A stretch of DNA of 64,000 bases from Ostrinia nubilalis (GCF_963855985.1 NC_087111.1:5213001-5277000), one strand, 5' to 3'. Numbered from the stretch's first letter, positions 32,800 through 42,996 are shown. Notes: generated by a model from the sequence alone, not told the origin. Numbers and translations: made by a program.

Positions 32800-33379
32800 C
32801 TGGGGGCACGGCAGTGCCCCCACCAAGTCGAGCAAAAAAGCGGCACGGCCGTACCATCCTTTTCTCGAAGCAATTCAGGCCATTTTCGACCGCCTGTAAC
32901 TTCGTTGTGGATAAAACTAGAAGGCTGAATTTTCATTAGCTATGCAGGCATTGTAAAGACACGGTATATTTAAAATTTCATTCAATTTGAACCAGTAGTT
33001 TAAGAATTATAACGGGTCAAAGTTACTTAATTTTGTCACTCACTGACTGACTCACTGACTCACTGACTCACCGATCATCAAAACTCTAAGGCACTTCTAG
33101 CAGACCTAGAAGCTTCAAATTTGGAATATAAGTAGTGTTTGGTGTATGAATCAAGGAAAAACTAAAATATTTGGGGGCACGGTAGTGCAACCGCCAAGTC
33201 GAGTAAAATTTTTCAATTTCGGTCCAGTTTTCTAGATACATAACTGCTGTCTACAAAATACAAAAAGAAATGATATTTTGGGGCACGGTAGTGCAACCGC
33301 CAAGTCGAGTAAAATTTTTCAATTTCGGTCCAGTTTTCTAGATACATAACTGCTGTCTACAAAATACAAAAAGAAATGA
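32800..33379 (+). repeat. Interspersed repeat G with 106-bp tandem duplication
   Basis: The repeat starts GGGGGCACGGCAGTGCCCCC, itself a hairpin, followed by CACCAAGTCGAGC. A CACTGACTGACTCACTG microsatellite lies at 33043-33077. Then a unit starting GGCACGGTAGTGCAACCGCC occurs twice, its landmarks 106 bp apart (33176 and 33282), nearly identical. The family is one I recognise as common in Lepidoptera but cannot classify. Confidence 0.75.
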
Positions 33380-33380
33380 G

Positions 33381-33700
33381 ATCCCATCAAAAACAATACT
33401 TGTCAAAAAAACCAAGTCTCGCAACTCAGTTGTTCTACGGTAAAAAGTTGTGAGATCCATGTAATACCAAGTCCAGGCCAGGAAATCTTTAACGTTTTAC
33501 ATAAATATATTGACTTGGCCATCGCATGAAAACACGTGTAAATTAAATTATTTAGTGCGATGGCCAAGTCAATAATTTATGTAAAACGTTAAAGATTTCC
33601 TGGCCTGGACTTGGTATTACATGGATCTCACAACTTTTTACCGTAGAACAACTGAGTTGCGAGACTTGGTTTTTTTGACAAGTATTGTTTTTGATGGGAT
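33381..33700. repeat. Near-perfect 320-bp palindrome (146/145-bp arms, 29-bp loop)
   Basis: Left arm 33381-33526 and right arm 33556-33700 are reverse complements, with a single indel visible (AAATATATTG against AAATTATTG). The loop is 33527-33555. The outer ends are ATCCCATCAA and TTGATGGGAT. A transcript would fold into a hairpin of about 145 bp. Either a very recent inverted duplication of repeat G sequence or a homogenised fold-back. No reading frame. Confidence 0.95.
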
Positions 33701-33949
33701 AAGTATGACTTCAGTCTACATTTCCCAAAAATAAACATTCAATCCGATTGAAATAACTACTCAACTGAAAAATAAATCTCATCAGAGTTTTATAAATGTT
33801 ATTTTTGTAGAGTCATTCATATTAATATTTAGCTAGCAAACACAATAATTTTAATTTATTTCACTAATAAAATAATCCTCACATAAACCAGTGGAGCCCA
33901 ATTCTCATCGAATGGTTTCGATCATTGTGCCGAGAACCGAATACAGGGC

Positions 33950-34230
33950 TTGCACAAAACGGCGCGAGGCGCTCGCCCGCTCCAACCAGCCAGTACTAAC
34001 TCGGGCGTCGCGACGTGCGCCCACCAGTTGAGCTGCCCGGACGAACTTCGAAAACATTCCAAATTCAAATTCTGAACAATCGAACGCGTTTGAATATTCG
34101 AAAATTCAATAATAGACAGAAATAAAAAGATTTGTTTTTTAGTTGCCAGTGCGTGTTGTAAAGTGCTGTGAAAAAAACTTCAACGAAAAGTTTTGGAGTA
34201 GTTCGCGCGCTGGTTTTACAGGTAAATAAT
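33950..34230 (+). promoter_or_regulatory. Candidate host promoter and non-coding first exon
   Basis: 33950-34040 is strikingly CpG-rich (GGCGCGAGGCGCTCGCCCGC, GGGCGTCGCGACGTGCGCCC) in an AT-rich window, and it is not a copy of any repeat seen here. About 110 bp downstream, TTGCCAGTGCGTGTTG (34143-34158) resembles an arthropod initiator/5'-UTR start. The following 70 bp (GTGAAAAAAACTTCAACG and so on) looks like an insect 5' UTR and ends TTTTACAG|GTAAAT, a strong splice donor at 34222. This fits the first exon of a plus-strand gene whose coding exons lie to the right of the window or far downstream. No acceptor was assigned. Inference only. Confidence 0.4.
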
Positions 34231-35068
34231 TAATGAGCTAGTTCATTGTAGTTTATGAATATTGTTCGGACGTAAATTGTTTAGGGGATCCCGTAAACAC
34301 GATTGAAGTTTCACGAGAATTAAATATTTAAGCAATTGTTATTTTAGTTTCGAATAGCTTTGGTTAATTATAAATTGCAGGATATGAATAAACTTTACTT
34401 ACCACATCTTTTAGAATTTACCTAAAAAATATGTCTATTTTTTATGGGAAAATGAAACTTATTGATATGAAAGGCAACAAAGTATTATTTATAATAATAT
34501 TTAGATAAATTGTTTTATTTTAATTCTATTTTAAGTAATGTTTAAGAGTACAAAGATAAAATCATTGTGTAAAAGTATTGGTTGGATCGTGAAGGAAAGA
34601 GGTATAAAAAATAGGAAGATAGGTAATTAATTCCGAGCGTTTATTATTTTTTAAACCATATTTTTCATTTAATATTTTTTAAGTATAACCATACTTTTAA
34701 GCTACTTACTCACCAAGTTCTTCAAAATTCAAGACTAAAAAATATGTAAAAAAAAAATATGGAAGCAATTTTAAAACTAAAACATAATTTTAAAAAATAA
34801 TTTTTATACAGTATATTACTTTAGATATAAAATTCTACACGGATTTTCCTTAAGTTTTTAAATGAACTGAATTTCTTGCAAGCAAAGCCGCAAGCAAAAG
34901 CGTAGCCTACAACGCCGAAACTAGGTTTCCGGTTTCTTAAGCTACGTACAAGTTAGTCAAACATGGGAGCTCCAGTCATACTTAAACTTTAAGCTTCCTA
35001 AGTACCTTGCGCTCTCTAGGGGCTAAAGATGGATGCTGATGTGTTGTTAACTAAGAGGCTACTAAACT
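34231..35068. other. Anonymous AT-rich DNA (possible intron)
   Basis: Nothing recognised. It would be intronic if the exon candidate just upstream is real. Confidence 0.4.
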
Positions 35069-35209
35069 AACGCCCGTATTCACAAACGATGCTTGCTTAA
35101 GAGAAGCAGGAAATCGAACGCACAGCGTTGAATAGAGCTCTGTGTTTTTTCGTGTCACCCTGTGCATCCGCGCACTGTGTGACCTCATAGTAATAAATAC
35201 GGGCGTAAG
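35069..35209. repeat. MITE family M1, copy 3
   Basis: Ends AACGCCCGTATTCACAAAC and AAATACGGGCGTAAG. The interior TTGAATAGAGCTCTGTG and GTGTCACCCTGTGC is shared with the other copies. One of the two most complete M1 copies. Confidence 0.8.
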
Positions 35210-35223
35210 TATCTACTCGTAGG

Positions 35224-35362
35224 TATCGTAAAGGTAGCAGGGAAGCGCTGGACGCAGGCCGCTACCAATCGATCAACATGGAAAGCACAGGCCTATTTTT
35301 AGCAGTGGACGTCCTATGGCTGAAATGATGATGATGATGCTGATGATGATGATGATGATGAA
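35224..35362 (+). mobile_element. RTE-A 3' end
   Basis: CGTAAAGGTAGCAGGGAAGC to CAGTGGACGTCCTATGGC, TGA, then a long GAT tail interrupted by GCTGAT. A 12-bp deletion removes part of the LGEAYV codons. Confidence 0.85.
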
Positions 35363-35383
35363 GTACTATCTACTAGTTAGTTG

Positions 35384-36497
35384 TTATACAGTGTGAGTCA
35401 CGTTAAAGTGTACATATGAAAAAAGATGAAACTAGACCTGTTTTTATCGACAAAAAAGAGGTCAAAATTTTTTTGAGATTTTTTTTTAATTTTTTATAGA
35501 ATTTTTTTTCTTCCAATTACTTATTGTAAAGAAAACGTAATAACTTTTAAACTAAGCGGTAGATCCTGATAAAATAAAAACAGTAATAATGCTAAATAGC
35601 AGGCAATACTAAAAAAATACATAAAATACACAAAAAAGGCCAACAAATAATAAAAAATGATACTTTTTGAAAAAAAACTGCTTAAAAATTCGTGTTTTTT
35701 TGGTTATTTAATAAATTTCTTCAAAAAATGCCCCTATAACCGGTGGTTTTTATTACTTTTTATTGTTCTCTATCGTATTATCTTTGTAAAACCAAAAATC
35801 GCATGCCTCTATCCCTATCACAACATTTGCTATGATCGTTTGAACAAAGGCCTGCCACAACATTATTCTCCGCTACAGGTAGAGACAATTTTAATTTTAA
35901 CTAAAATGTTTATTTTACTTCGAAATCTTTTGTTTTTATTTGAAATCTAACTTGTCTTTATCAAAATTACAAATCTAGAGCTATTATCAGTTTTGTTGTT
36001 AACGAAGCGTTGAATGGCGCGCCCGGAGAGGCTTAGTTCAAACGATCATTGCAAACGTTGTGATAGGGATAAAGACATGCGATTTTTGGTTTTACGAAGG
36101 TAATACGATAGAGAATAATACAAAGTAATAAAAACCACCGGTTATAGGGGCATTTTTTTGAGAAATTTAACAAATAACCAAAAAAACACGAATTTTTAAG
36201 CAGATTTTTTTCAAAAAGTATCATTTTTTATTATTTGTTGGCCTTTTTTGTGTATTTTATGTATTTTTTTAGTATTGCCTGTTATTTAGCATTATTACTA
36301 TTTTTATTTTATCAGTATATACCGCTTAGTTTAAAAGTTATTAAGTTTTCTTTACAATAAGTAATTGAAAAAAAAAAAAATCTATAAAAAATTAAAAAAA
36401 AATCTCAAAAATTTTTTGACCTCTTTTTTGTCGATAAAAATAGGTCTAGTTTCATCTATTTTCATATGTACACTTTAACGTGACTCACACTGTATAA
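35384..36497. mobile_element. 1.1-kb fold-back element with ~464-bp arms
   Basis: Left arm 35384-35846 and right arm 36033-36497 are reverse complements at roughly 95 percent by eye, around a 186-bp unique spacer. Ends are TTATACAGTGTGAGTCACG and its complement. Each arm carries a frame starting MILFEKxLLKNSCFFGYL, read outward-in on opposite strands (from 35657 on plus, from 36224 on minus). The mirrored frames result from arm duplication and are not evidence of coding, because the sequence is highly AT-rich. Spacer 35847-36032 contains GGCGCGCCCGG. TTA/TAA at the outer edges may be part of the ends or a 3-bp target duplication. Confidence 0.92.
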
Positions 36498-37231
36498 GAA
36501 ATCCCCTGTAAACATAAATACACCATAAATTAATTTCTTCCAAGTTGGCTTTTAGGAAACGAACTTTTATCCGCAAAAGTGCTCTTACATTACTTTGTCG
36601 AAGTGAAAAGTTCGTATACGTGTAGAAGTTAGGCATGTCCCTAAAAATTGTTATAATATTATATCCCAGTGCTTTGGAACTTATAGTATACCAATGCTGT
36701 GAAAAAACAGCGAAAGAAACTTATTATCCACTATTTTAGAGTAAAAAACATCACAACTAATTAAAGGTTCGTGTTAGAAAAATAATCTTAAACTTCAAGT
36801 ATTGATCTTACTAATATTTATTATAAAGGCGAAAGTTTGGATGTCTGGGTGGATGTTTGTTACTCTTTCACGCAAAAACTACTGAACGGATTTTGATGAA
36901 GCTTTGCAGTATTATTGTTTGTAACCCAGAATTATTATTATAGGCTAATTTATGACGATCTGTGACAAACTAAATTTCACGCGGGCAAAAGCTAGTATTC
37001 AATATTTTTTCCAATCACAGGCTTGAAAATGACAATAAAAAAATATTTATTCAATATCTTTTAAATTTACATTTTGTTTCAAGTGGCTGGGGTCTCCTTT
37101 TAAGTATAACACCTGTGACAGGAGGCCTCGCTCTTTCTTAAAGTTACAAAGATACTTGTTTGAGTTAAACAAACCACTAAAACTCACAAGTACGTATTAC
37201 TAGTGCGAGAACAACGCTAGTTATCATTTGT
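36498..37231. other. Two retroposon tails in anonymous DNA
   Basis: 36663-36740 is a worn minus-strand family C tail (GAAAAAACAGCGAAAGAAAC). 36815-36996 is an uninterrupted family E tail: CTTTCACGCAAAAACTACTG, then GATCTGTGACAAACTAAATT and CACGCGGGCAAAAGCTAGTA. The rest is unrecognised. Confidence 0.6.
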
Positions 37232-37242
37232 TTGGTTACATT

Positions 37243-37437
37243 CATCATCATTATCTCAGCCACCGGACGTCCACTGCTGAACATAGGCCTCCCCTAATGC
37301 TTTCCATTTTGCCCGGTTGGTAGCGGCCTGCGTCCAGCGCCTTCCTGCCTTTATGATGTCGTCGGTCTACTTTGTGGGTGGACGTCCCACTCTGCGTTTT
37401 CCGCGGCCTCCACTCCAGAACCTTGCTGCTTGCTTCC
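37243..37437 (-). mobile_element. RTE-A fragment with perfect 11-bp TSD
   Basis: TTGGTTACATT at 37232-37242 and 37438-37448. The minus strand holds the last 60 codons back to SKVLEWRP, with a few losses. Seven bases (TGCTTCC, 37431-37437) at the 5' junction do not match the element and may be extra nucleotides added at insertion. Confidence 0.9.
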
Positions 37438-37448
37438 TTGGTTACATT

Positions 37449-37734
37449 ATTGGAATTGAATCGATTCATTGTCATTTCATAAGACATAATACGAGTTGCA
37501 ACGATCGATACATCTGTTTGTTAATTCAGGTCTAGCTTCAGCCAAAGCAACCACGGAAATCTATCTCAATGCTTGTAATGGGCCATCAATTCAATCCATC
37601 TGTCAATCCTTTAGACAGTCCAATAAGCCGATGCAATAGAAACGTCTCTATTAACATGCCAATTCCAGATCGTTCTACAATCTACAGATTGGACTTGTGT
37701 GAATGGTCCATATATTATGTAGTACTAGTATTAT
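37449..37734. other. Anonymous DNA
   Basis: Nothing recognised. Confidence 0.45.
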
Positions 37735-37868
37735 TTGTACGAGCTTCTTCCCAGCACTGGCCCATTTATTGTCTCGAAGCAGTGGCCCTACCACTGCTAC
37801 TACTGGGACGTGTAAAAGTGCTTTTTAAAAGCCTACTTGCAAGAATAAATGAGTTTTAAGAGTTTTTT
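37735..37868 (+). mobile_element. LINE 3'-UTR fragment, family C
   Basis: GAGCTTCTTCCCAGCACTGG, GTCTCGAAGCAGTGG, GTGTAAAAGTGCTTTTTAAA, GCAAGAATAAATGAG, then a T-rich tail. The best preserved family C copy. Confidence 0.72.
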
Positions 37869-37902
37869 ATGCCATCAAAACTCGAAACATTCAAGACAAC
37901 TT

Positions 37903-38096
37903 ACCTACGGGACTATTCCCACCTCTCGTTCCCACCGCTTCATAACCTGTGTAGCCAGGATCTACAGCTCGACCGCCAATAAAAACCCAACCAGTGAAGG
38001 TCAAGTTTGTCCCGGGGAAAGTTAACTGTCATTGGACCCGCAACGAAATTAATCAGAAGAACATAGGAGGAGTTCGAAGTTAAGGTTCGACTTCCC
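37903..38096 (+). repeat. Dispersed repeat F, copy 1
   Basis: ACGGGACTATTCCCACCTCT, ACCGCCAATAAAAACCCAAC, GTTAACTGTCATTGGACCCG and GGAGTTCGAAGTTAAGG. Nearly identical to 44882-45072; the main difference is about 14 bp present here (CATAACCTGTGTAG region). Confidence 0.8.
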
Positions 38097-38161
38097 TACA
38101 TTGCAAAGCCAAACTCAAGGTAATTTGTGAGAAAAAACATCGTTGCTCTTAATACAACCGT

Positions 38162-38276
38162 TTAAAGCTGGGTTGCACCGTCTTACTTTAACTTTGACAA
38201 ACGTCAAATTTCTGTCAAACTCCATACAAAAAACATCGGTTAGTTACCGTCTTTAGGTGGTGCACTCAGCCTTAAA
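38162..38276. repeat. MITE family M2, copy 2
   Basis: TTAAAGCTGGGTTGCACC to GGTGCACTCAGCCTTAA, with the inner palindrome TTTGACAAACGTCAAA. Confidence 0.8.
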
Positions 38277-38800
38277 GACCACTTGCAAAGATGTTGTACA
38301 ACTGTCTTAAGTCAAGTATATTCGCAGTAAAAGCTAGTAAAGTAGTGAAACTTTAAGCATGTGACTGAAGACTCAAGTTGCTTTCTGGGGACAGATGGAT
38401 GCGCCTGCAGGAAGCCATTAATACTGCATTAGACGGTACCGGGACATAATGGATGGATATCTTGAGAAAATTTATAAAATGTTACCTGGTAAGGTAGAAA
38501 AGACTAGTTCTTTTAAACAGGCAAAAATACTAATAATGTTGCTAATAAAATATTGTTACAAAAAGATGAAAACAAACATTGATTTATAGTGCTCTAAAGT
38601 GCGATATTTTTTCAGGATTTTACTATTTACAAGTTCGTGCTATAAAAAGCAGGATGGGCTGTATTTGTATTAAAAAATACAATATTTGTGGATGTTGGAG
38701 TGCTCTCCTAAAAAGCTTTGGTCAGTGGTGAATTTTAAATTCCCGAAAAAAGCATTCATCGGAATAATATTATAAAATTTACGTCATACAGTCTGCGTCA
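38277..38800. other. Anonymous DNA
   Basis: Nothing recognised. Confidence 0.45.
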
Positions 38801-38813
38801 AATAGTCATCAAT

Positions 38814-39009
38814 CATCATCATCATCTCAGCCATAGGACGTCCGCTGCTGAACATAGAACATGGAAAGCATTGGGGGAGGCCCCCAATGCTTTCCATGTT
38901 ACCCGGTTGGTAGCGGCTTGCGTACAGCGCTTTCCTGCTACCTTTATGATGTCGTCGGTCCACCTTGTGGGTGGACGTCCCAGGCTGCGTCATAGTCATC
39001 GTCATAGTC
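38814..39009 (-). mobile_element. RTE-A fragment with 13-bp TSD and internal inverted duplication
   Basis: AATAGTCATCAAT flanks it exactly (38801-38813 and 39010-39022). The copy carries the usual C-terminal codons, but 38858-38877 and 38881-38900 form a perfect 20-bp inverted repeat with a 3-nt loop (AGG). The normal element has the GGAAAGCATTGGGGG segment once. A fold-back during reverse transcription explains it. About 19 bp of TCATAGTC-type repeats at 38991-39009 separate the element from the right TSD. Confidence 0.9.
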
Positions 39010-39302
39010 AATAGTCATCAATACTCAATACCCTTGCACAACTATGATTCAACACACACTTGGATTGCTTGTTTTAATTCGAAATGCGATCGCTAGTTTT
39101 GTTTGTACAACTACCTCGTTCCGTTTTTTTTCCACCAGAGCGCGCAGAGCGAGTCTAGGATAAAGATTTATGATATTATTAGTTGATTTTACTCACTCCC
39201 ACTAAGGCTTTTTTAGTATTTGAGGTAAAGACATAGAGGCTATTTTCATCTGTGTGTTTCATAGTAATCTTCGTACTCTGTTACTTACGTACGCCCGTAT
39301 TT

Positions 39303-39678
39303 TCTAAATTTATGAAATTAGATTTGTATGAAAATTCAAATAATTAAAATGATTATATCAATTTTCTAACTTCACCATACCATTTATATGCACATGTGAA
39401 CATAGGATAGTGTCGACTTATAAATCCACTATCTGTGCTCGCGACTTCGTACGCGTGAAAACCCATTTTCGCAACATTTTTCATTGTTGCTCTGCTCCTA
39501 TTCATTGTAGCGTGATGTTGTATAGACTATAGCCTTCCTCAATAAATGGGCTATCTAACACTGAAAAAATATTTCAAATCAGACCAGTAGTTCCGGAGAT
39601 TAGCGCGTTTAAGTAAACAAACAAACTAACTCTTCAGCTTTATAATATTAGTATAGATTTACCTAACACCCTGTATAT
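39303..39678. repeat. MITE family M6 half copy, split by a LINE tail
   Basis: 39303-39423 matches the right half of the M6 copy at 42725-42996 (ACTTCACCATACCATTTATA). 39652-39678 is its outer end (TTACCTAACACCCTGTATA). Between them lies a plus-strand retroposon tail (39424-39651: GTGCTCGCGACTTCGTACGC, GGGCTATCTAACACTG, TTATAATATTAGTATAGA). The tail entered the MITE. Confidence 0.7.
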
Positions 39679-40614
39679 TGCCCCACGATAAAGCTTTAGT
39701 GGGAAAGCATTCTAACCACCGTATTTGAGGAAAAGCTACGAAAGCTCACGAAAGCTATTTATAAGCGGGAGGTTCATACTGCGTATCGAGTTGAATTTGA
39801 CGGGTCATTTCCTTGGGTTACCTTTGCGAGGTATTATTAGGGTAGAACCAAATTGTTTGGTAAGATTAATGAAAGAACCGAGTAAAAGTTGGCTAAAGTA
39901 AAAGAACTAGCCGAGTTGTTGAGTGGTAATTATTTTTCAGCTAATTTATTGACGCCCTGTAAACAAGAGTTTTGGCTGAAAATCTTTAATAAAGTATATC
40001 ACAGGGATCACTAATGTTTGGCCAAAAAACTGAAACTTGGCAAAAAGTAATTTGGAAGTAATTTCCCACGGTAATCCAGTTTTGCGGGAGATCCAGTACC
40101 TAATGCAGGATCCCGCAAAAAACGACTGTCGTGTGACGGGATGCTCTTAAGGAGCATATACATGTCTCATTCTTCTTTTGCCCTACCAGCGCTTCGAGAC
40201 AAACATTTGGCAAGTGCTGAGAAGAAGCGCCGCAACAAACTCATTTCACGCCACAACACATTGTCATTATCTCTCAGACCATAACCAAGTTGGGCCAAGG
40301 ACCTTGTGCAGTTTATTCACTTATTATTTATTCTTAATATGTCTAGTATATTTATAAAGTAGATAAGGTACATTTCACAGACACTCAAAATAAATTACTT
40401 ACATTTTCACTACGTATTGGATAAAGCAATCCAATGAGTCTGTATGCGCACAGATTTAATTTAGCTAAAACAAATACACGTACTATAATTAATTTTATTG
40501 TTGTTAATTACAAGACACAGTTGTTTGTCTTCCACGAGAATATATCAGATTTCTAAACGTCTCACTACTCTACTGAATGGAAACTGTGAGTGGTTGAATG
40601 TCTTCGTTTATTTA
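39679..40614. other. Anonymous DNA with a minus-strand LINE tail
   Basis: 40083-40265 is the minus-strand counterpart of 56196-56400 (CGCTTCGAGACAAACATTTG, AGTGCTGAGAAGAAGCGCCG), a LINE 3' end. A TTTTGCGGGA...TCCCGCAAAA hairpin lies at 40084-40121. The rest is unrecognised. Confidence 0.5.
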
Positions 40615-40930
40615 TAGTAGCTGTGCCCGCGACTTCGAACCTACTATAAATTAAGTATAGTTTGAATAATATTTCCCGTTTTCGCAAGAACTTTACTGCT
40701 CCCCCCCTATTGGCAGTAGGTTGTTATATAGCCTAAAGCCTTCCTCGATAAATGGGCTATCTAACACATTTTTTTTTAAATCAGAACAGTAGTTCCTGAG
40801 ATTAACGCGTTCAAGCAAACAAACAAAATAATTATTTTTATCCACAACGAGGTAGCTCTTGGCCTGTATCTCACCTGATGGTAAGTGACGATCAGGCCGA
40901 AGGTGGAAGCGAGCTTCACCCGTAGTATAG
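40615..40930 (+). repeat. Retroposon tail with a second short repeat near its end
   Basis: Head GTGCCCGCGACTTCGAAC, GGGCTATCTAACAC and AGTAGTTCCTGAGATTA match the tail at 39424-39651. Near its end an extra block (about 40848-40915: CTCTTGGCCTGTATCTCACC, GTAAGTGACGATCAGGCCG) is inserted; a worn copy of that block is at 54173-54222. It closes GTAGTATAGATT. Confidence 0.65.
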
Positions 40931-40976
40931 ATTTAACGTAACAAATGTGTAGAGATTAAATATTGTTTAAAATTCT

Positions 40977-41127
40977 CTCACCCGTATTCATAAAAGATAC
41001 TTGCTTAAGTGAAGCAACAAAACGAACGCACAGCGTTGAATAGACCTCTGTGATTGGTTCATGTGTCACCCTGTGCGTCCACGCGCACTGTGAGACATCA
41101 TAGTAATGTTTGTGAATACAGGCATCT
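40977..41127. repeat. MITE family M1, copy 4
   Basis: CTCACCCGTATTCATAAAAG to TGTTTGTGAATACAGGCAT, with interior CACAGCGTTGAATAGACC and GTGCGTCCACGCGCACTG. Confidence 0.8.
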
Positions 41128-41423
41128 AGGTATCTGCCAGTCCAACCTAAAGCTAAGCGAAAACGTCGCCATCTTATTCGCACTGATAAAAAAACCTTTC
41201 TACCATTGAATGCTGGCGAGAAAAATGTCAGACGGTTTAGATAAAATAATTTCCTGTGGCTTTTGGAAAAATAGTATCGTCTATCGGACGGGGAATCAGA
41301 TGTCCTAGGATGTACGCCACGATATAATCTTATCGTCTATTTTAGATAAAACATGTTTAGGCTTATCATCATCTCAAATCGAAAAAATATCTCAATTGAA
41401 CTATATAGTAGCACGCATTGTAT
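41128..41423. other. Anonymous DNA
   Basis: Nothing recognised. Confidence 0.45.
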
Positions 41424-41645
41424 GACGAACTGACGACCGATGGGGCAGCAAGGTTCTGGAGTGGAGACCTACGTACCGGAAAACACAGCGTGTGAAGTCC
41501 ACAAACTGCTCCGACGACCTCATATAGGTAGCAGGAAGGCGCTGGATGCAGGCCGCTAGCAACCGGGCGATGTGGAAGTCATTGGGGGAGGCCTATGTTC
41601 AGCAGTGGACGTCCTGTGGCTGAAATGATGATGATGATGATCGTA
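41424..41645 (+). mobile_element. RTE-A 3' fragment
   Basis: Starts at CTGACGACCGATGGGGCAGC (TDDRWGSKVLEW) and runs to TGA and the GAT tail at 41627-41641. Small indels in the GRPPTRW region (GTGTGAAGTCCACAAAC) break the frame. About 65 codons of the ORF end. Confidence 0.87.
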
Positions 41646-41790
41646 TGCTAGCTGGTTATGCATAATTTAGAAGGGTAAATTTTACAGCGCAAATGCTTCA
41701 GTTTTCAATACCGCAAGGAAAATTATATTCCAACGTCCATTTTTACGATCTGCTATAACCTCTGTGTCTATGAGTCTTGAGTAATATTGA

Positions 41791-42195
41791 GCCTTTTTAA
41801 CCCGGGAAATGGTCTATCCAGGTTTCCCAGTGACTTAATTAATTTGTCTCATTGAAAACGTACTGTATATCCAGCCTGAATTTCATATTACTGTTTGTAA
41901 GCAAGACGACACAATCGCCCTTATTCACAAACGGTGCTTGTTTAAGTGAAGCAGCAAATCGAAAGCACAGCGTTGAATAGGGCTCTGTGATTGGTTTATA
42001 CGAGATGTCACCTTGTGCGTCCACGCGCACTGTGAGACCTCATAGTTATGTTTGTGAATACAAGTGTAAGCCTTTTTTAACCCGGGAAAATGGTCTATCC
42101 AGGTTTCCCAGTGACATTTAACTTAATCTTTCATTGAAAACGTGCTGTGTATCAAGCCAGAATTTCAATTAGACTTTCTAAACAAAACGACACAT
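41791..42195 (+). repeat. Direct duplication of ~125 bp separated by an M1 MITE
   Basis: 41791-41914 and 42069-42195 are direct repeats sharing GCCTTTTTAACCCGGG, GGTCTATCCAGGTTTCCCAG and TTCATTGAAAACGT. The M1 copy 5 (41919-42067, GCCCTTATTCACAAACGG to GAATACAAGTGTAAG) lies exactly between them. The similarity is roughly 85 percent by eye, too diverged and too long for a target duplication made by the MITE. Confidence 0.8.
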
Positions 42196-42537
42196 TTACA
42201 CGGCAAAATTGCCTACTCCCAAAGTAGGAATATCCCAGAGTAAATGTCAAAGGAAACCACATATAGTTTTGAGCTATGTTACACTGAGGAGACTAGAATA
42301 AATGGGCTAATTCCACATCTCGTTCTCAGTCATATAAACTCTGGTACGAATAGTCTGCCAACTAGGACGGATTAGTTGCTCCTTGGTTTTCAGCAAGTGT
42401 AATCAATGTTTGAAATTAATTTTGTCTGTCAGCTGTTTTCATTAATTATAAAATATTTAATACCATAAACTTGAATAATAATATTACGATGATGAATGTA
42501 GAAATCTGTATTTTGTTCTCTTCCATGTTTTTTTATA

Positions 42538-42723
42538 ACTAGCTTTCCGCTCGCGGCTTCGCTTGCGTGGAATTTTGTCTGTCACAGAAAAATAATATCG
42601 CGCGCGTATTTGCTCGCCGTTTAGACCTACCCTGGACTACGACAAACATTTTAAAACCAAAATCAGCTCAATCGGCCCAGCCGTTCTCGAGTTTTAATCA
42701 GACTAACGAACATCAATTCATTT
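42538..42723 (+). repeat. Retroposon tail repeat
   Basis: AACTAGCTTTCCGCTCGCGG, GTGGAATTTTGTCTGTCAC, then CAGCTCAATCGGCCCAGCCG. A chimera of the 22452 head with a different second half, which is common in these tail families. Confidence 0.7.
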
Positions 42724-42724
42724 A

Positions 42725-42996
42725 TATACAGGGTGTTAGGTAAATGGGTATATGAGCCGACACTAGCCCATGTTAACATGGGCATATAAATGGTATGGTG
42801 AAGTCAGAAATTTGATATCATCATTTAATTTTTTTTAATTTTCATACAAAATAAATTTTATAAAATCCGATTTGTATGAAAAATTAAATAATTAAAATGA
42901 AGATATCAATTTTCTGACTTCACCATACCATTTATATAACCATGTTAACATGGGCTAGTGTCGGCTCATATACCCATTTACCTACCACCTTGTAAA
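42725..42996. repeat. MITE family M6, complete, ~120-bp arms
   Basis: Arms 42725-42848 and about 42872-42996 pair (ACAGGGTGTTAGGTAAATGG and the complement of AAGGTGGTAGGTAAATGG; GGTATGGTGAAGTCAG in both). The ACAGGGTG start is a terminus seen in several lepidopteran MITE families. Non-coding. Confidence 0.8.

Noticed and set aside
33043..33077. CRISPR-like short repeats
   Set aside because: Contiguous CACTGACT microsatellite without spacers, in a eukaryotic repeat.
35657..36224. Mirrored frames in the fold-back element
   Set aside because: Their similarity is fully explained by the inverted arms; AT-rich and without known motifs.
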